Assembly (NCBI GenBank): GCA_015501055.1
Contig: JADNYV010000078.1
Span: forward strand, 62,001-126,000
Direction: 5' to 3'
Origin: Mucidula mucida
Lineage: Eukaryota > Basidiomycota > Agaricomycetes > Agaricales > Physalacriaceae
DNA: 64,000 nucleotides
Part shown: in pieces, positions 24,169 through 35,965 of the stretch
How the letters are laid out: every line of letters starts with the position of its first letter
Numbering within the stretch: position 1 is the stretch's first letter
Notes under the pieces: model-generated
Seen by the model: only the letters and a program-made list of their open reading frames with translations
Told to the model about the DNA's origin: nothing
Database searches by the model: none
Made by a program: the position numbers and the translations under genes

Positions 24169-24957
24169 ATGTCTCGCCCCGGCTCCTCCGACAGGCAGGC
24201 CCTACGCAAGCAGCGTCTCCTCGAAGCGGAAAAAGAGCAGCTTAGAGAGGACCAAGAGGCTCTCAAGTTGACTGAGGTATGTCCTATCCTCATTCGTTGC
24301 TAGAGATGACTCAATATTCGCAGGACCAGCGCCAATCCCTGCTTACCTCCTTTTCTTCTGTCAAAACCCAGTTCTTCGACCTTGACGGGCTCATGTGGAC
24401 ACGCTCAGCGCTCAGGAAAAGAGCTCAAAGCGAACAGGTATGTCTCATTATGGCTATCCGTAACCCCATTTGACTGTCAAACGCAGCTGCAACCAAGAAA
24501 GACATCCTCGACCATGGAGGAACTGGAGGCCCTTTCTCCTCTTACCAATACATTCTCTTCCTATCTAGACGTCGATTCCGAGTCCTGGGAACAGACAATC
24601 CGCCCAGGTGGCGAGCTCGGCGCACTCTTGGCGTCCTACCATTCCGCAGAGTCTAATTCGCGCTCTCATTCCAATGTCTCTGTCAAGGCACAGACTCCGT
24701 CTCGCGACCCTGCTCCGAGATACATCACCTATTCCAAGTCCCAGCCAATTGCTACGCCTTCTCCTCGTGGTTTATCCCCAGGGTCTCTAGAACAACCTAC
24801 CCCTCGTCCACTTCATGCTGTATCGCGTGAGGACCCACAGTCCCCTACCCCTGCACCCTCATTGAAACGACGTCTTCCCTCAGACGACAACGCAAGTATC
24901 CCTGCCGATGCAAAGCGTGCTCATACGTCGTCTGGGCTGAGGCGCGTCTTGGCCTAA
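24169..24957 (+). CDS. Small unrecognised protein with N-terminal coil and Ser/Pro-rich tail
   Basis: I do not recognise this protein. Three exons give about 225 residues. The head is a charged helix (QALRKQRLLEAEKEQLREDQEALKL) likely to form a coiled coil. Exon two (about 24,323-24,437) continues with a second amphipathic segment containing KTQFFDLDGLMWTRSALRKRA. Exon three is mostly disordered, rich in Ser, Pro and Thr. It ends in two basic stretches (SLKRRLPSDD and DAKRAHTSSGLRRVLA) that could serve as nuclear localisation signals. Its start is only 202 bases from that of PCNA on the other strand, so the two share a promoter with an MCB-like site. A nuclear, cell-cycle-linked role is an inference from that alone. 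Confidence 0.6.
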
Positions 24958-25764
24958 CCGCGCTCTTTTCTACCACATCCGTGGAATGCACTATTATTTT
25001 GTAACGACTTTGTAACGCCCCACCATCATTGCACGTAATTTTTGTTATTAGCATTGTTTTCTATTGCATATCTATCTTGCCACACTATCTCGCTGTATAT
25101 ACAAGCTTTCTTTTGAATTACATTCGTGGATCTTGCTGTCGTCTCTCCTTATAAATGTTTTGTCAAGGTGAGCTGTTTCTCACTCGTCTCAGCACGTCGC
25201 ATTCGTAAGTAACTGTCTTCGTTTGTGGCTAGCCATTCCTACTCTCTGATTTCTTACTTAGATATGACACATACATTCGTCGACTTTGACCGCCATCGAT
25301 TGCTGCCTCAATGTCGGATAATGACTGCGTCTCCGGACTTCCTTCCTTCCTTTGTCATAGTAGGTCACTTAAGCGGTACTTAAGCTCGTCATTTCTGCTT
25401 TCATGCATCCTTTGCCATCGGCTTATGGTTCAAGCGTGGCAAATGGGCGCCTGTTGCCTAGGCGCATATTCACATGGGGCTCTCAGAGTGGCACGCATTC
25501 TTATCATTGTTGACAGCGCTGAGCTATGCTTTCCATTGTCGCAAGAACTGCCTTAGGTCTTCTCACACGAACAAGGCCGGGGACCAGTCAGCATCGATTA
25601 AAAACTTGGAAATTCCGGCACCGGCGAGTGTTGTTACCGGTATGGCGCGCGAGCCGAAAATTATCTTACCAACATGACAATCTACAGAATAAAAGAAGAG
25701 CCTATCCACATTTCCATGTCAAGTTTACCACCCTTCCCCCGTAATCCTATTCCCCTTCTTCATC
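24958..25764. other. Intergenic region, no gene seen
   Basis: This is 807 bases of 3' and promoter sequence between two plus-strand genes. Short frames around 25,311-25,744 have no family resemblance. Confidence 0.5.
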
Positions 25765-27956
25765 ATGGACGTCACCGAAACGCCACGTTCGTCCGTGACT
25801 GCTTTAAACGATACGACCTCGCCGCCTTCACCACTCCAGCGCGTACGGAACTCCTTGGATGAAGAGATAGCAGAAGATGAACGAAGAATCGAAAAGTACG
25901 GCGGTAACGACGTCAACGAGCCGGAGCCCAAGCTGCCTCACCCACTAGCATTCCTATCCCCGCCCCAAGACCCAAACATGATTGCGTGGGATGGTCCTGA
26001 AGATCAAGGAAACCCGCAAAATTGGTCTCAAAGACGCAAATGGATGGTCACCGTCATTTGCGTTATTATGTCGGTCAACGTGTACGCGCTTCATCTCGCT
26101 TTTCGGATCATCTCTAACCCGTAATGCAGATCGTTCGCCTCATCCGCGCCAACGTCCGCGACCATGGACATCATGGTCGCGTTTGGTGTGAATTCCGAAA
26201 CGGCATACGCTATTGTTACAGTTTTTCTTCTAGGTTATGTCGTTGGTGTTAGTGACCTCTCAATCCCTCTCAAGCACTGTTACTCATGAGCGTGTCTGTT
26301 TTGTCCAGCCTTCGTTCTGGGGACCTGGAAGTGAACTATACGGTCGCCGGCCTGTACTCGTAGGAACAATGACGTGTTATACGTTGTTCCATCTCGGCCA
26401 GGCTCTTGCCCAGAACATCCAGACCTTGATGATATGTCGATTTTTCACCGGCTTCTTTGCAGTTTCACCCCTGACGATCTGCGGTGGTACGCGCTAATCA
26501 TGACTGATGTCGTATCAACTACTGATTCACCTTCGTAGGAGTCATCGCAGACGTTTGGCCAGCTCTGGGACGAGGGCCCGCAGTCAGTTTGTTCTCAGCC
26601 AGTGTGTTCATGGGACCCGTTCTGGGCCCTATTGTCGGTGGATTGTAGGTGCTGATCGTTGGTATTCTTCATTGAGACTGAAATTCTTCAGTATCGCAAG
26701 TAGCGACGTGACCTGGAGATGGATCTATTGGGTCATGATGATGTTTGCGGGCACATGTACCTTTATCACTGCCATCTTCTTGCCAGAGACATACGCACCA
26801 GTTCTCCTTGCCAATAGAGTGAGTAATGCTTCTCGTTAGAAGGAACCCAACTCACCACCTGTTCTTCTAGCTGAACCGAATGAGGAAGGAGAGTCCCGAG
26901 AAGGTTGCAGACATGTACGCAGAGCACGAACATGAAGACTGGACGCTAGGTGGCGTTCTTCACCGCACCTTGTACCGGCCCTTCCAAATGCTCATGTTGG
27001 AGCCTATCCTGGTACTCGTCACGATATACCTGTCCGTCGTATATGGTGTCCTGTATGCCCGTAAGTTCTGCCCTATCTTCCTTACTTTCTGCTGATAGGT
27101 GCTGCAGTTTTCGAGGCTATTCCTGTCATTTTCGTGGAAAACCATGGTTTCACTCTTTGGCAAAACGGTCTGGTTTTCATCGGCGTCGGAATCGGCACGA
27201 CCATTGGGCAATCACGACCTTGGTGACTTCATTGCACTACAAGGATCTCGTTGTCAAATGGAAGGGCTTCCCTCCCCCGGAGCAGCGATTGTTCGGTGCT
27301 ATGATTGGAGCCCCTGCTTGGTTATCGGTGCTTTCTGGTTAGGTTGGACCGGACAATATTCTGAAATACACTGGATTGTGCCTGCCATTGCTACCGTTTT
27401 CATTGGCGCGAGTATATGCTTGATCTTCAACTCGTTCCTGGTGCGTAGCATGTTTATTAAAAGCATTCTGTTCTTACGTATTCCTCCGCAGGGTTATCTC
27501 GTGGACACATATCTGTACGGACTTGTTCCTTTATGAGCCGTTTCGCAGGGCTAACTTTTCATCGTAGTATGTACGCGGCTTCGGCATTCGCCTCGAATAC
27601 CATCGTCCGTTCCTTAGTGGCCTCAGCTTTCCCACTGTTCACTGTACAGATGTACCACAGCGTAAGTCGTATAGTTTCCTGCTTGGGATACATCTCAAAC
27701 ATGTTTCTTCAGCTTGGAATCAACTGGGCATCACACTTGTTGCGCTCGTCGGTCTGGTCCTCGCACCAATGCCCTTCCTGTTCTACAAGTACGGCCCGAG
27801 GATAAGGAGTGGCAGCAAATTCGCTCCCTGTATCGTGCGTTGACGTTCCTCTTAGGACGAGCTATGACTAACTTCAGGCCACAGGATCTCAAAATTGCAA
27901 AAGTCCTTGAGCAGGAAGCGCAGGCTGCAGCGGAGACAGGCGAGAAGGCTGTATAG
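25765..27956 (+). CDS. MFS multidrug/polyamine-type transporter (DHA1 group)
   Basis: This is a plasma-membrane proton-coupled antiporter of the 12-span DHA1 family that exports drugs or polyamines; the substrate is unknown. The long acidic cytosolic head ends in the family motif NPQNWSQRRKW before span 1. Later blocks: TSATMDIM-like, the motif-A region ELYGRRPVL at about 26,333, CRFFTGFFAVSPLTICGG, GRGPAVSLFSASVFMGPVLGPIVGGF (motif C), DVTWRWIYWV and FLPETYAPVLL. The central loop carries LNRMRKE. The second half has RPFQMLMLEPILVLVTIYLSVVYGVLYA, GQYSEIHWIVPAIATVFIG and GYLVDTYL. The last span ends APMPFLFYKYGPRIR. About nine introns are visible. Three one-base gaps (about 27,208, 27,313, 27,729) break otherwise clean family sequence. 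Confidence 0.88.
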
Positions 27957-29240
27957 GGTTCCAGGATACGAACGGTCTGCTTCATGGTTTGCATCATCAT
28001 TAGACTTTTAGAGTCACATACAATACACACTACACGGACTCTCATGCATGTCTTTGCTACTACATTTGTCAATCGAGGCATTGGTTAATTTTGGAACGCT
28101 TGTCCTTCCGTAGTTCTTGAGCTTCGCGCCATGAAGGTCGGATCGTTTGTCTGATTTGAGTGAATTGGAATGTAGTACCACTAAGTATAGTAAGTACCTT
28201 GGGATGTTGCATCGAATAGAAGAGATGTGAATCATGTTGAGTAGGGACCTTCAGAGTAGAACGCATTATGGCGTCAAATCCGTAAAGTAGTCTAAGGTAC
28301 TTCACCAAAATGTCACTCTTGTCATCCCTGTGTGACTCCCTAATGTGGATGATGATTGCGCCCTAATCGGTACCCCATTCACAAGGGCGGGATGCTGAAA
28401 ATTTTCCAGTGATTTTCTCTCCCCCGCGGACCGCCACTGAGCAAGACTGTCCCATTCAGAAGCCCAAATGGAAAATAGATTTATTGGAAGGCTGAAATCA
28501 CTTTTATTCACTCTGACAACAAAATTCATGAGGCGGGGACCAGGCGGGAACAGTGCTGAAAGAGGCGGTTGGTCGCGGAGCCCATCGGCAATCGGCTCCA
28601 AAGAACGACGGCCGAAATCATGCGCTGTGACCGGATGTGACAACCGTAAAGCATCTTAGGCGCTTTATGCACATTACGCCGTAATATGTTCTACTCTGAA
28701 GGTCCATAGTGTATATACCGTTACTTAGCAGTCGCGATTTTTTTGCTTCCAGGGGCGCGTCTGAGCATCGTTAGAGCAGGTGGCTGTGGAAGAGTCGACT
28801 CCGCACTCAAGGAATGACGCATTCCGCATCTTCCAAGAGAATTCTGTGCCACACATTCGGTGTGTGTTGAAACAAGTTTATGGCTAGAGAACAGGGTAAA
28901 AGTCGGACGTATACTTACTCTGTACGCCACACTGTTGAGAATTGCGAGATTGGCCTTCGGCTGCTATACGTTTGAATACAGACATTCATCGGCATGTTAC
29001 CCACTCCGAAGTGCCTATATCATGTACGCAGTACTTGAGGCCCTGTTATACTTTGCCGGAATACACTTACAACATCTCCCGCACCGCGTTGATAGGATAG
29101 AACCTGGTCTGATATTCGATAAGTACTAGATTAGTTGAGGCTCGTTCCAGAGTCCTATGCCGAGGATGTACGATACACATCGTCAAGGGGCATTGTGGAT
29201 GTGACCTAGGCATGCTCATCACACGGTAAGTTTCGACACA
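27957..29240. other. Intergenic region, no gene supported
   Basis: About 1.3 kb with only short frames on either strand (for example 28,302-28,643 minus), none with signal peptide, domain or exon partners. It ends in the promoter of the small secreted protein. Confidence 0.5.
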
Positions 29241-29248
29241 TATAAAAG
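29241..29248 (+). promoter_or_regulatory. TATA box of the small secreted protein gene
   Basis: A consensus TATAAAAG sits 44 bases upstream of the ATG at 29,292. This implies a very short 5' leader and supports that start. Few other genes in the window have so clear a TATA box, which fits a regulated gene. Confidence 0.6.
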
Positions 29249-29291
29249 GGTTCAAAGATGGACTACTTCCTTCAGCTCATTCAACCCGACA

Positions 29292-29790
29292 ATGCTTACT
29301 ATCCAGCAAATTCTACTTGTGCCTCTGTTCGCCACGGTCGCTGTAGCCATCTGCCCCGGCTTCAACTATGGCATCGGGAACGTTCAAAACTTGGGTAATG
29401 GCATCAATCGATGTAAGACGACGCTTGCAAGCTTGTCATCCTCGCGGGGACTGATACACCGATAGGGAATGTATACGACGATAGCTGCAATATCGTCGAC
29501 GGATTGCTGACCACGAATAATCCTTGCACATCAGGAATTTTTGGTTGCTCACCACCGCCTATCATTTTCAACCGCTACACCAACACCTTCACTGGCCTCA
29601 TGTGAGTCGCTGCGTATTGATTACTTAGGAGCACACCTCACTGATGTTCATCCAACTAGCTATGCCTGTCGTACCGATCCCAACTCTGGCGTCTGTGGCG
29701 GCGACACCATATCTGTCTGCGTGAGTAGAATATCGGGTTCTTCTGAATGCGGACTGAAAACTGTGCCAGTGCCGAAATGATGGGAATTAG
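29292..29790 (+). CDS. Small cysteine-rich secreted protein
   Basis: Four exons give about 110-115 residues. The signal peptide is clear (hydrophobic TIQQILLVPLFATVAVA, with cleavage likely just before or after the first ICP). The mature part has eight cysteines: CPGF, DSC, NPC, FGC, YAC, GVC and a closing adjacent pair split by the last intron. This is not the hydrophobin spacing (no early CC doublet). Introns at about 29,413-29,465, 29,601-29,659 and 29,720-29,769 are all GT-AG and keep frame to the stop at 29,788. The length, even cysteine count and TATA-driven promoter fit the class of small secreted proteins used in host or substrate interaction. I do not recognise a family. Confidence 0.7.
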
Positions 29791-31038
29791 TAGCTCACTG
29801 ACGGCATAGATGGCGGAATAGGTTCATAGTACGACATGTACTCTTCCCGTAATGTCTGCCTTCGATGTCGCTACACATGATGTTCTTTACGACACTGCAA
29901 AGTAAGAAGTATCTATCAGTGTGGTAAGTGGTAAATCTTGAACGTACCGAGCACTTACAGCCAAGGGAAGGCAGCAACACGATGCTCTGTTGAACGCGTG
30001 TGCATCCGAAAGGCGCGGCGAAGAAGGCGGAAAGCTGTACTGCCAAGTTTGGGCGGCGCGCCCGTTGGAAAGATCGGAACGGTGTAAGTCCAAGAGGTTT
30101 TGTGTGGCAGTAGTCGCGGACTAGTTTAGCACCTCGTAGGGTCGGTGATAGAGTAAGTCCTGCTGGCTTGTGCCTCCCTATTGCCCCCACCTGAGTAGCG
30201 GATGTAGGCTCACAGAGTCTGGGATTGGCAGGAGATTGAACGGACGCTCACTCGGATCCTGGTATTTGTGGGACGACAGCGCTGGCATTAACCCGGTACT
30301 TACATGACTATCCTCGATGGTTGTGTTTGTGCTCCAAACTGTCACATGAAGCGCCGAGGTAGAGCTACTGTTCGACTGGAGTCCTAACGAAGGAATGTTT
30401 GCGGGTGAACAACGAACGTGCAAGAACAAGTTTATTTGGGGAAATAAAGGTCCGAATGTAGCATGATGAGCGTCACAAAACATATGGTCGAATCACCTGA
30501 ATCATGGATGATGGTAGTGTAGAAACTGTTGAATTAGAACACCCATGCAAAGCAGTGATACGGTACTAGTCCAAAACGTTCATCAGCGATCTACACATCG
30601 TGGTACCTTCTTGAGTAGTGAATGCTACAAGTCCTGTTCAGAGCAAGCCGAGTGTGGCCGAGGTCCGATAGAAATAGCGCCGCTCGGACACGTTCCATCC
30701 CCCTTTCAGTCCGGTACAGGCCACTTGATGTGAGGGGTGGCGTTTCAATATGACAATCACGAATAGTTGGCGATGCAGCGAGTAGACATTTCTAGTCAGA
30801 AAGAGAGAGAGATTGCCACGGGAACTAGTTGCAAGCAGAAGAGAACTGGAATTGAAAATCCAGGGGTCGAGGTGGTGAAGCCATAAATGGCGAGATCGGA
30901 CGAAAAAGCAAAACATTTAGACGAAACTTTCCGAATCAAGCCTGGAATCGCCTTCCGTCATTCCTGTTACTCTGACATTCATTACGCTGTGGTGCCGCCC
31001 TTGACGACCTCGGCCTCATCGTCCTCTACGACGTTGAC
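29791..31038. other. Intergenic region, no gene supported
   Basis: About 1.25 kb between two plus-strand genes. The short frames on both strands (for example 29,795-30,190 minus) have no recognisable content. The distal part is presumably the chitin synthase promoter. Confidence 0.5.
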
Positions 31039-34000
31039 ATGGACTATCACGGCGGTGAGAGGCGTCCTCCGCGGGCTGCACGCCCACAATCCACCCAGCC
31101 GCCCTACCCAGATCAACAATCACACTCCCGGCCACAGTTCTTACCCTCAGATGGCTCGCGAGGCAATGTTTCCTTCCAAAACACAGAACGCGGAGAGAGG
31201 CACAGCCCTATCGACCAGCAGCGCCAGCGCACCTTTCCAAGCGCATACCAGCAGAACGTACCTGCTGATGTCGAGGCGCTCGACTACGGTACAGAAAGTC
31301 GAGTCCTGAGGAAAAAGAGCCTGGTACGCCCTGACAGAGAGAAAATTGAGCCAGGGCACCGACAATGGCACTACCGGAGCCATGCACAGAAGCTCGAGGA
31401 CGAGGGGACTGGGCGGGTTGGTGTGCACGCATCTAGTGAGCAGTCATCACCACGCTGTCCTTCAGGTACTCATATCTTTCAGCTACTGGAAATTATCCAC
31501 AAGCCAATCTGCGTCGCGGAAAGTCACTCCTTGGTCGTGACGAAGACGTTCACGAATCCGGCCTTTCATTATTCAAGCGAGGTACCACGTTACGGCGTAA
31601 GCGTGCGCCAACATCGCCATCCCAGGCTCCAATGTTGTCGAAAGCCAAGGACAAGAACAGTACAGGCTGTCTCGGTGACTTTGCCCCAGGTCCGAAAGGC
31701 CCGTGGATGGTGTACTGTTACCTGTTGACCATATGTGTCCCGCCGGCATTCATGAGAACCTGTGGTATGTTTCTTCCTTGTACGGTCATGGCGCGATGCA
31801 GATTTATCCCATGCCAGGTTTGAACAGCCCGGAACAACAACGGGCATGGCGTGAAAAGATCGGCCTTGTCAGCATCATTCTCATCCTCATGGCTGGTGTC
31901 GGCTTCTTGACATTCGGATTCACCGAGGCAGTCTGCGGAACTCCTGCGGATAGATTCCACGGAGGCGCCATTGGTGATGGATTCATTGGCAACAGCTCAG
32001 TCGTCATCCATGGTTACGACTATGATTTCTCCAAATTCAAGCATCCTGCAGTTGGTACAATGGGTAATACGAACCCTTTGGAGGATTCGGGTTGGGGTTT
32101 GGCTGGAAACGACGCGTCTTTCCTTTTCCAGAAAGTCAACGATCATTGCTTGGGCATTATCACGAAAAGCTCCTCCTCCAGCATCACGACCGACGGAGAA
32201 AAGCTCGACTGGTATTTCCCTTGCAACGTCTACAACCAGTATGGGACGTCGGGCACGAACCTTACGGGGTATGAATCCGATACCAATTGCCATGCCTCTT
32301 CGACAGCGCGGAACCAACTAGCGGCACTCAACCCAAAAGGGCAGGTCTACTTTACCTGGGATGATGTCCGCAGTACCAGTCGGAATCTCGCCGTCTACGA
32401 ATCGTAAGTTCATCTCCTCCCGGCACATCCTCTTATGAACCTTGCTCGCAGGAACGTTCTTGATCTCAACTTGCTCAATTGGCTTAGCGGGGCACAGGTC
32501 ACGTATCCTTCCCTTTTCGACGACATGAAGAAGGCCAACGGCACCTACAACGGTCGTGACTTGACCATGATGTTCATGCGCACTAAGCAGGAGGATGTTG
32601 GCCACTGTCTCCAGGACGTGGTGACTATTGGCTTCATCGACACCAACACCATTGGCTGCGTCGCTTCCGACGTCGTTCTCTACCTTTCCCTCGTTTTCAT
32701 CATCGGTGTCGTTGCCATTCGTTTCGGTATGGCCGTTATGTTCCAGTGGTTCTTCTCTTGGAAGATCGGCAATTTTCCTCGGGAAACGTACGAGGAGCGT
32801 ATGCAGCGGTCGGCAGAGATCGAGAATTGGTCCAACGATATTTATCGTGCCGCCCCAAGTGACTATCGCCCTAACGTCATGAAAAACGGTCTCCGAGGCG
32901 GCAAGAAGACTTTTCTACCCAGCACGTCTCGCTTCACTCCAGCCGAATCAACGCCCAAAACACGCCCAGCTACCGCCTATGGCATGTTGGATTCATCCGC
33001 TTCCTCGAACTACAAGAAGTCACTCTACGCGCCCTCCGTGAAACCTTTTGGGAAGTCGCCTCCAGATTCCCCTAACCGACTCTCGAGGAGCACTCTGTAT
33101 GCCGATGGCTCCAAAGGCACTTTCGTTGATAGTCCATGTCCATTCCCCCTCCACAACGTCGTCCCACAACCTCCGCTAGACTATGAACCCTTTAATTTTC
33201 CCCTTGCTCATACGATATGTTTGGTGACGGCTTATTCGGAATCAGTCGAGGGTCTGAGAACGACTTTGGATTCACTCGCCACTACGGACTATCCGAACAG
33301 CCACAAGCTCATTCTTGTCATAGCTGATGGGATGGTCAACGGAGAGGGCAACAACATGAAAACACCCGAGATCGTGTTGACGATGATGAAGGACTTGATC
33401 ATCCCTGTCAACGAAGTCGAGCCGCACTCGTACGTCGCCATAGCCGATGGGCATAAAAAGCACAATATGGCCAAGGTCTATGCTGGATTCTACGACTACG
33501 ATGACGCTACCACAGAGCGCTCCAAGCAGCAGCGCGTACCCATTGTCCTCGTCGCCAAGGTCGGTAACCCACTCGAAGCCAACGATGCGAAACCCGGTAA
33601 TCGTGGGAAACGCGACAGTCAGATCGTGCTCATGGCGTTCATGCAAAAAGTCATGTTCGACGAGCGGATGACTACGTTCGAGTACGAGTTCTTCAATTCG
33701 ATCTGGCGGGTAACAGGCGTCAGTCCTGATCGTTATGAGATGGTGCTTTGTGTGGATGCGGATACCAAGGTGTTCCCCGACTCGCTTACCCGACTCGTAT
33801 CTTGTATGGTCCACGACGAAGAGATCATGGGTCTCTGTGGGGAGACCAAGATTGCGAACAAAGCAGAGACTTTCGTGACTATGATGCAAGGTACTTGACA
33901 GTCTTCCTTGATGTGTTGGAAGTCTAATCTGGGCTTATAGTCTTCGAATATTACATTTCGCACCACTTGACGAAGGCTTTCGAATCTATGTTCGGCGGTG

Positions 34001-35565
34001 TTACTTGTTTGCCTGGTTGTTTCAGCATGTATCGAATCAAAGCTCCAAAGGGTGATTCTGGCTATTGGGTCCCTATTCTAGCCAATCCCGACATCGTCGA
34101 GCATTATTCAGAGAACGTAGTGGATACTTTGCACAAGAAGAATCTTCTACTTCTTGGAGAGGATCGGTATCTCACGACGCTCATGCTGAAGACGTTCCCC
34201 AAAAGAAAAAACATTTTCTGTCCGCAGGCCGTCTGCAAGACCGTCGTTCCCGATACGTTCAGGGTTTTGCTCTCGCAGCGTCGTCGCTGGATCAATTCGA
34301 CAATTCACAACCTTGCGGAGCTTCTGTTGGTTCGAGATCTGTGTGGGACATTCTGCTTTTCAATGCAGTTCGTTGTTGGCATGGAATTGGCCGGAACGTT
34401 GGTACTCCCTGCAGCCATTGCATTCACTCTCTACCTCATCATTGTTTCCATCATTCCCGGAGGAACTGACACAACGATACCTCTTATCCTGCTCGCCATC
34501 GTGTTGGGTCTTCCCGGTATACTCATCGTCGTCACGTCTCGTAAAATTGCGTACATCGGCTGGATGCTCGTCTATCTGCTTTCCCTACCCATTTGGAACG
34601 GCATTCTCCCGGCGTACTCATTTTGGCATTTCGATGACTTCTCTTGGGGTCAGACGAGGAAGGTAGCAGGAGACAAAGGCGGTAACCACGGTGATAAAGA
34701 AGGAGAGTTCGACTCTACCCACATTGTCATGAAGAAGTGGGCTGAGTTTGAGCGTGAAAGGAGATGGAAGAGTGGTACGCAGTCACGAGATTCGACATAT
34801 TACAAGTTCGTGGTTTTGTTTTCCTTGATGCTCCATTGCTTACTGTTCGTTAGGCAAGACAGCTTGAACCGATACTCCCTAGCTTCTAATTCTGACACCT
34901 TCCACCCTCCTTCTGCTGGCTTTGATTCGAGTACAATTGATTCGTCTGCTTTCGCCGGCCCTCGCCAAAGACACGATAGTAACACGCTCCTTATGCTTCC
35001 TGCTCCCCTTGCGGTCAATAGAGGACCCATGTCATCGGCATCATCTGGCTTCATGTCTAGGTCCAGCGAAGACGTAGCTTATTCTGATAATGGTTCTGGC
35101 TCCAACCTACGACTTGTTGGTACTCCAGGAGAGTATAGCGATCATGAACACTCACCCGCTCCTACCGGCGTGACCAATCGCTACACTACACCACCTCCGC
35201 CTCCTCCCCATGAGCGCTCAAACCCCCGGTCTAGCATGTCGCAGAGCTATGAAACAAGTGGCAGTGGAAGCAGTGGTGGCAATCCCTTTTATCCTGTTAC
35301 AACTTCCCCGCAACCCTACGAGGAGCCTTCCCCAATGATTACGCCCGACTCGGAAGAGGCATACAGGCAGAGCCGGCGCGGTGTACCGTTGACGGACAGT
35401 GGTCCAGTGCCAGGACCGGAGGGGGTGCGTCGCGTTGCACGACCATCTGGACGACGTCCCTCGTCACAGGCGCCGGCGCAGAACCGGTATTCGCGAAACT
35501 CTACGGTTTTCAGCCTTCCTCCCGGGGCTGCAGCACCACAGCCGGGCTATGGATCTGGGATATAA
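31039..35565 (+). CDS. Class IV chitin synthase (yeast Chs3 type)
   Basis: This is a plasma-membrane family-2 glycosyltransferase that makes wall chitin from UDP-GlcNAc. The head is a disordered, Arg/Pro/Gln-rich cytosolic stretch. Then comes the class IV signature [26 protein letters not shown] and a membrane segment ending [14 protein letters not shown] long extracellular-type segment with sequons and DxW follows, then a span near 32,680. The catalytic domain starts near 33,210 ([15 protein letters not shown]). It contains VIADG, the [10 protein letters not shown] donor-binding aspartates at about 33,750, the [11 protein letters not shown] acid region at about 34,160, and the QRRRW motif at about 34,276. 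Several spans follow, then a Ser/Pro-rich tail. Introns lie near 31,434, 31,764-31,816, 32,404, 33,892 and 34,806; the last has a length divisible by three. Estimated length is about 1,400 residues. Confidence 0.94.
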
Positions 35566-35965
35566 TTGATGGACTAGTGCGTTTTGGTTCCATTGACTTT
35601 ACTTATAGGACTCTCGTATATATATTTACCCATTACGCTCTGAATACTGGAGAGCGCGAGCTTTCTTGTGGACTTGACTGCATGCTTTATGATACCTGAC
35701 GCGTTTCTTTCGTTTGGCCACTACTTCATCCCGTAAACGTACCGTACATGTAATGGAAACAAGGATTGTAGACCAGCAAAAAGTGTTTGAGGGAGGCGCG
35801 CGAGATGATGTCGGTCGGTTATCTTATCTTATCCGCGCTAGCGCCCACGTGTAACACACAGCCTCTGTGTTGCAAACCTCCCTCTCAGAGTGTCAGTCAC
35901 ATTCCGCATTTCTGATTTTGATTTTACTGCGCTCGAGCTGCTCGAGTGGTCAAGACTTGATTCTG
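35566..35965. other. Intergenic region
   Basis: 400 bases lie between two plus-strand genes, with a polyA-like AT stretch just after the chitin synthase stop. Nothing else is seen. Confidence 0.5.

Noticed and set aside
28302..28643. 113-codon minus-strand frame in the 28-29 kb gap
   Set aside because: Reads without domain or signal; no supporting neighbours or splice sites.
33272..33889. 205-codon minus-strand frame inside the chitin synthase
   Set aside because: The sense frame has catalytic motifs; the antisense has no recognisable content.
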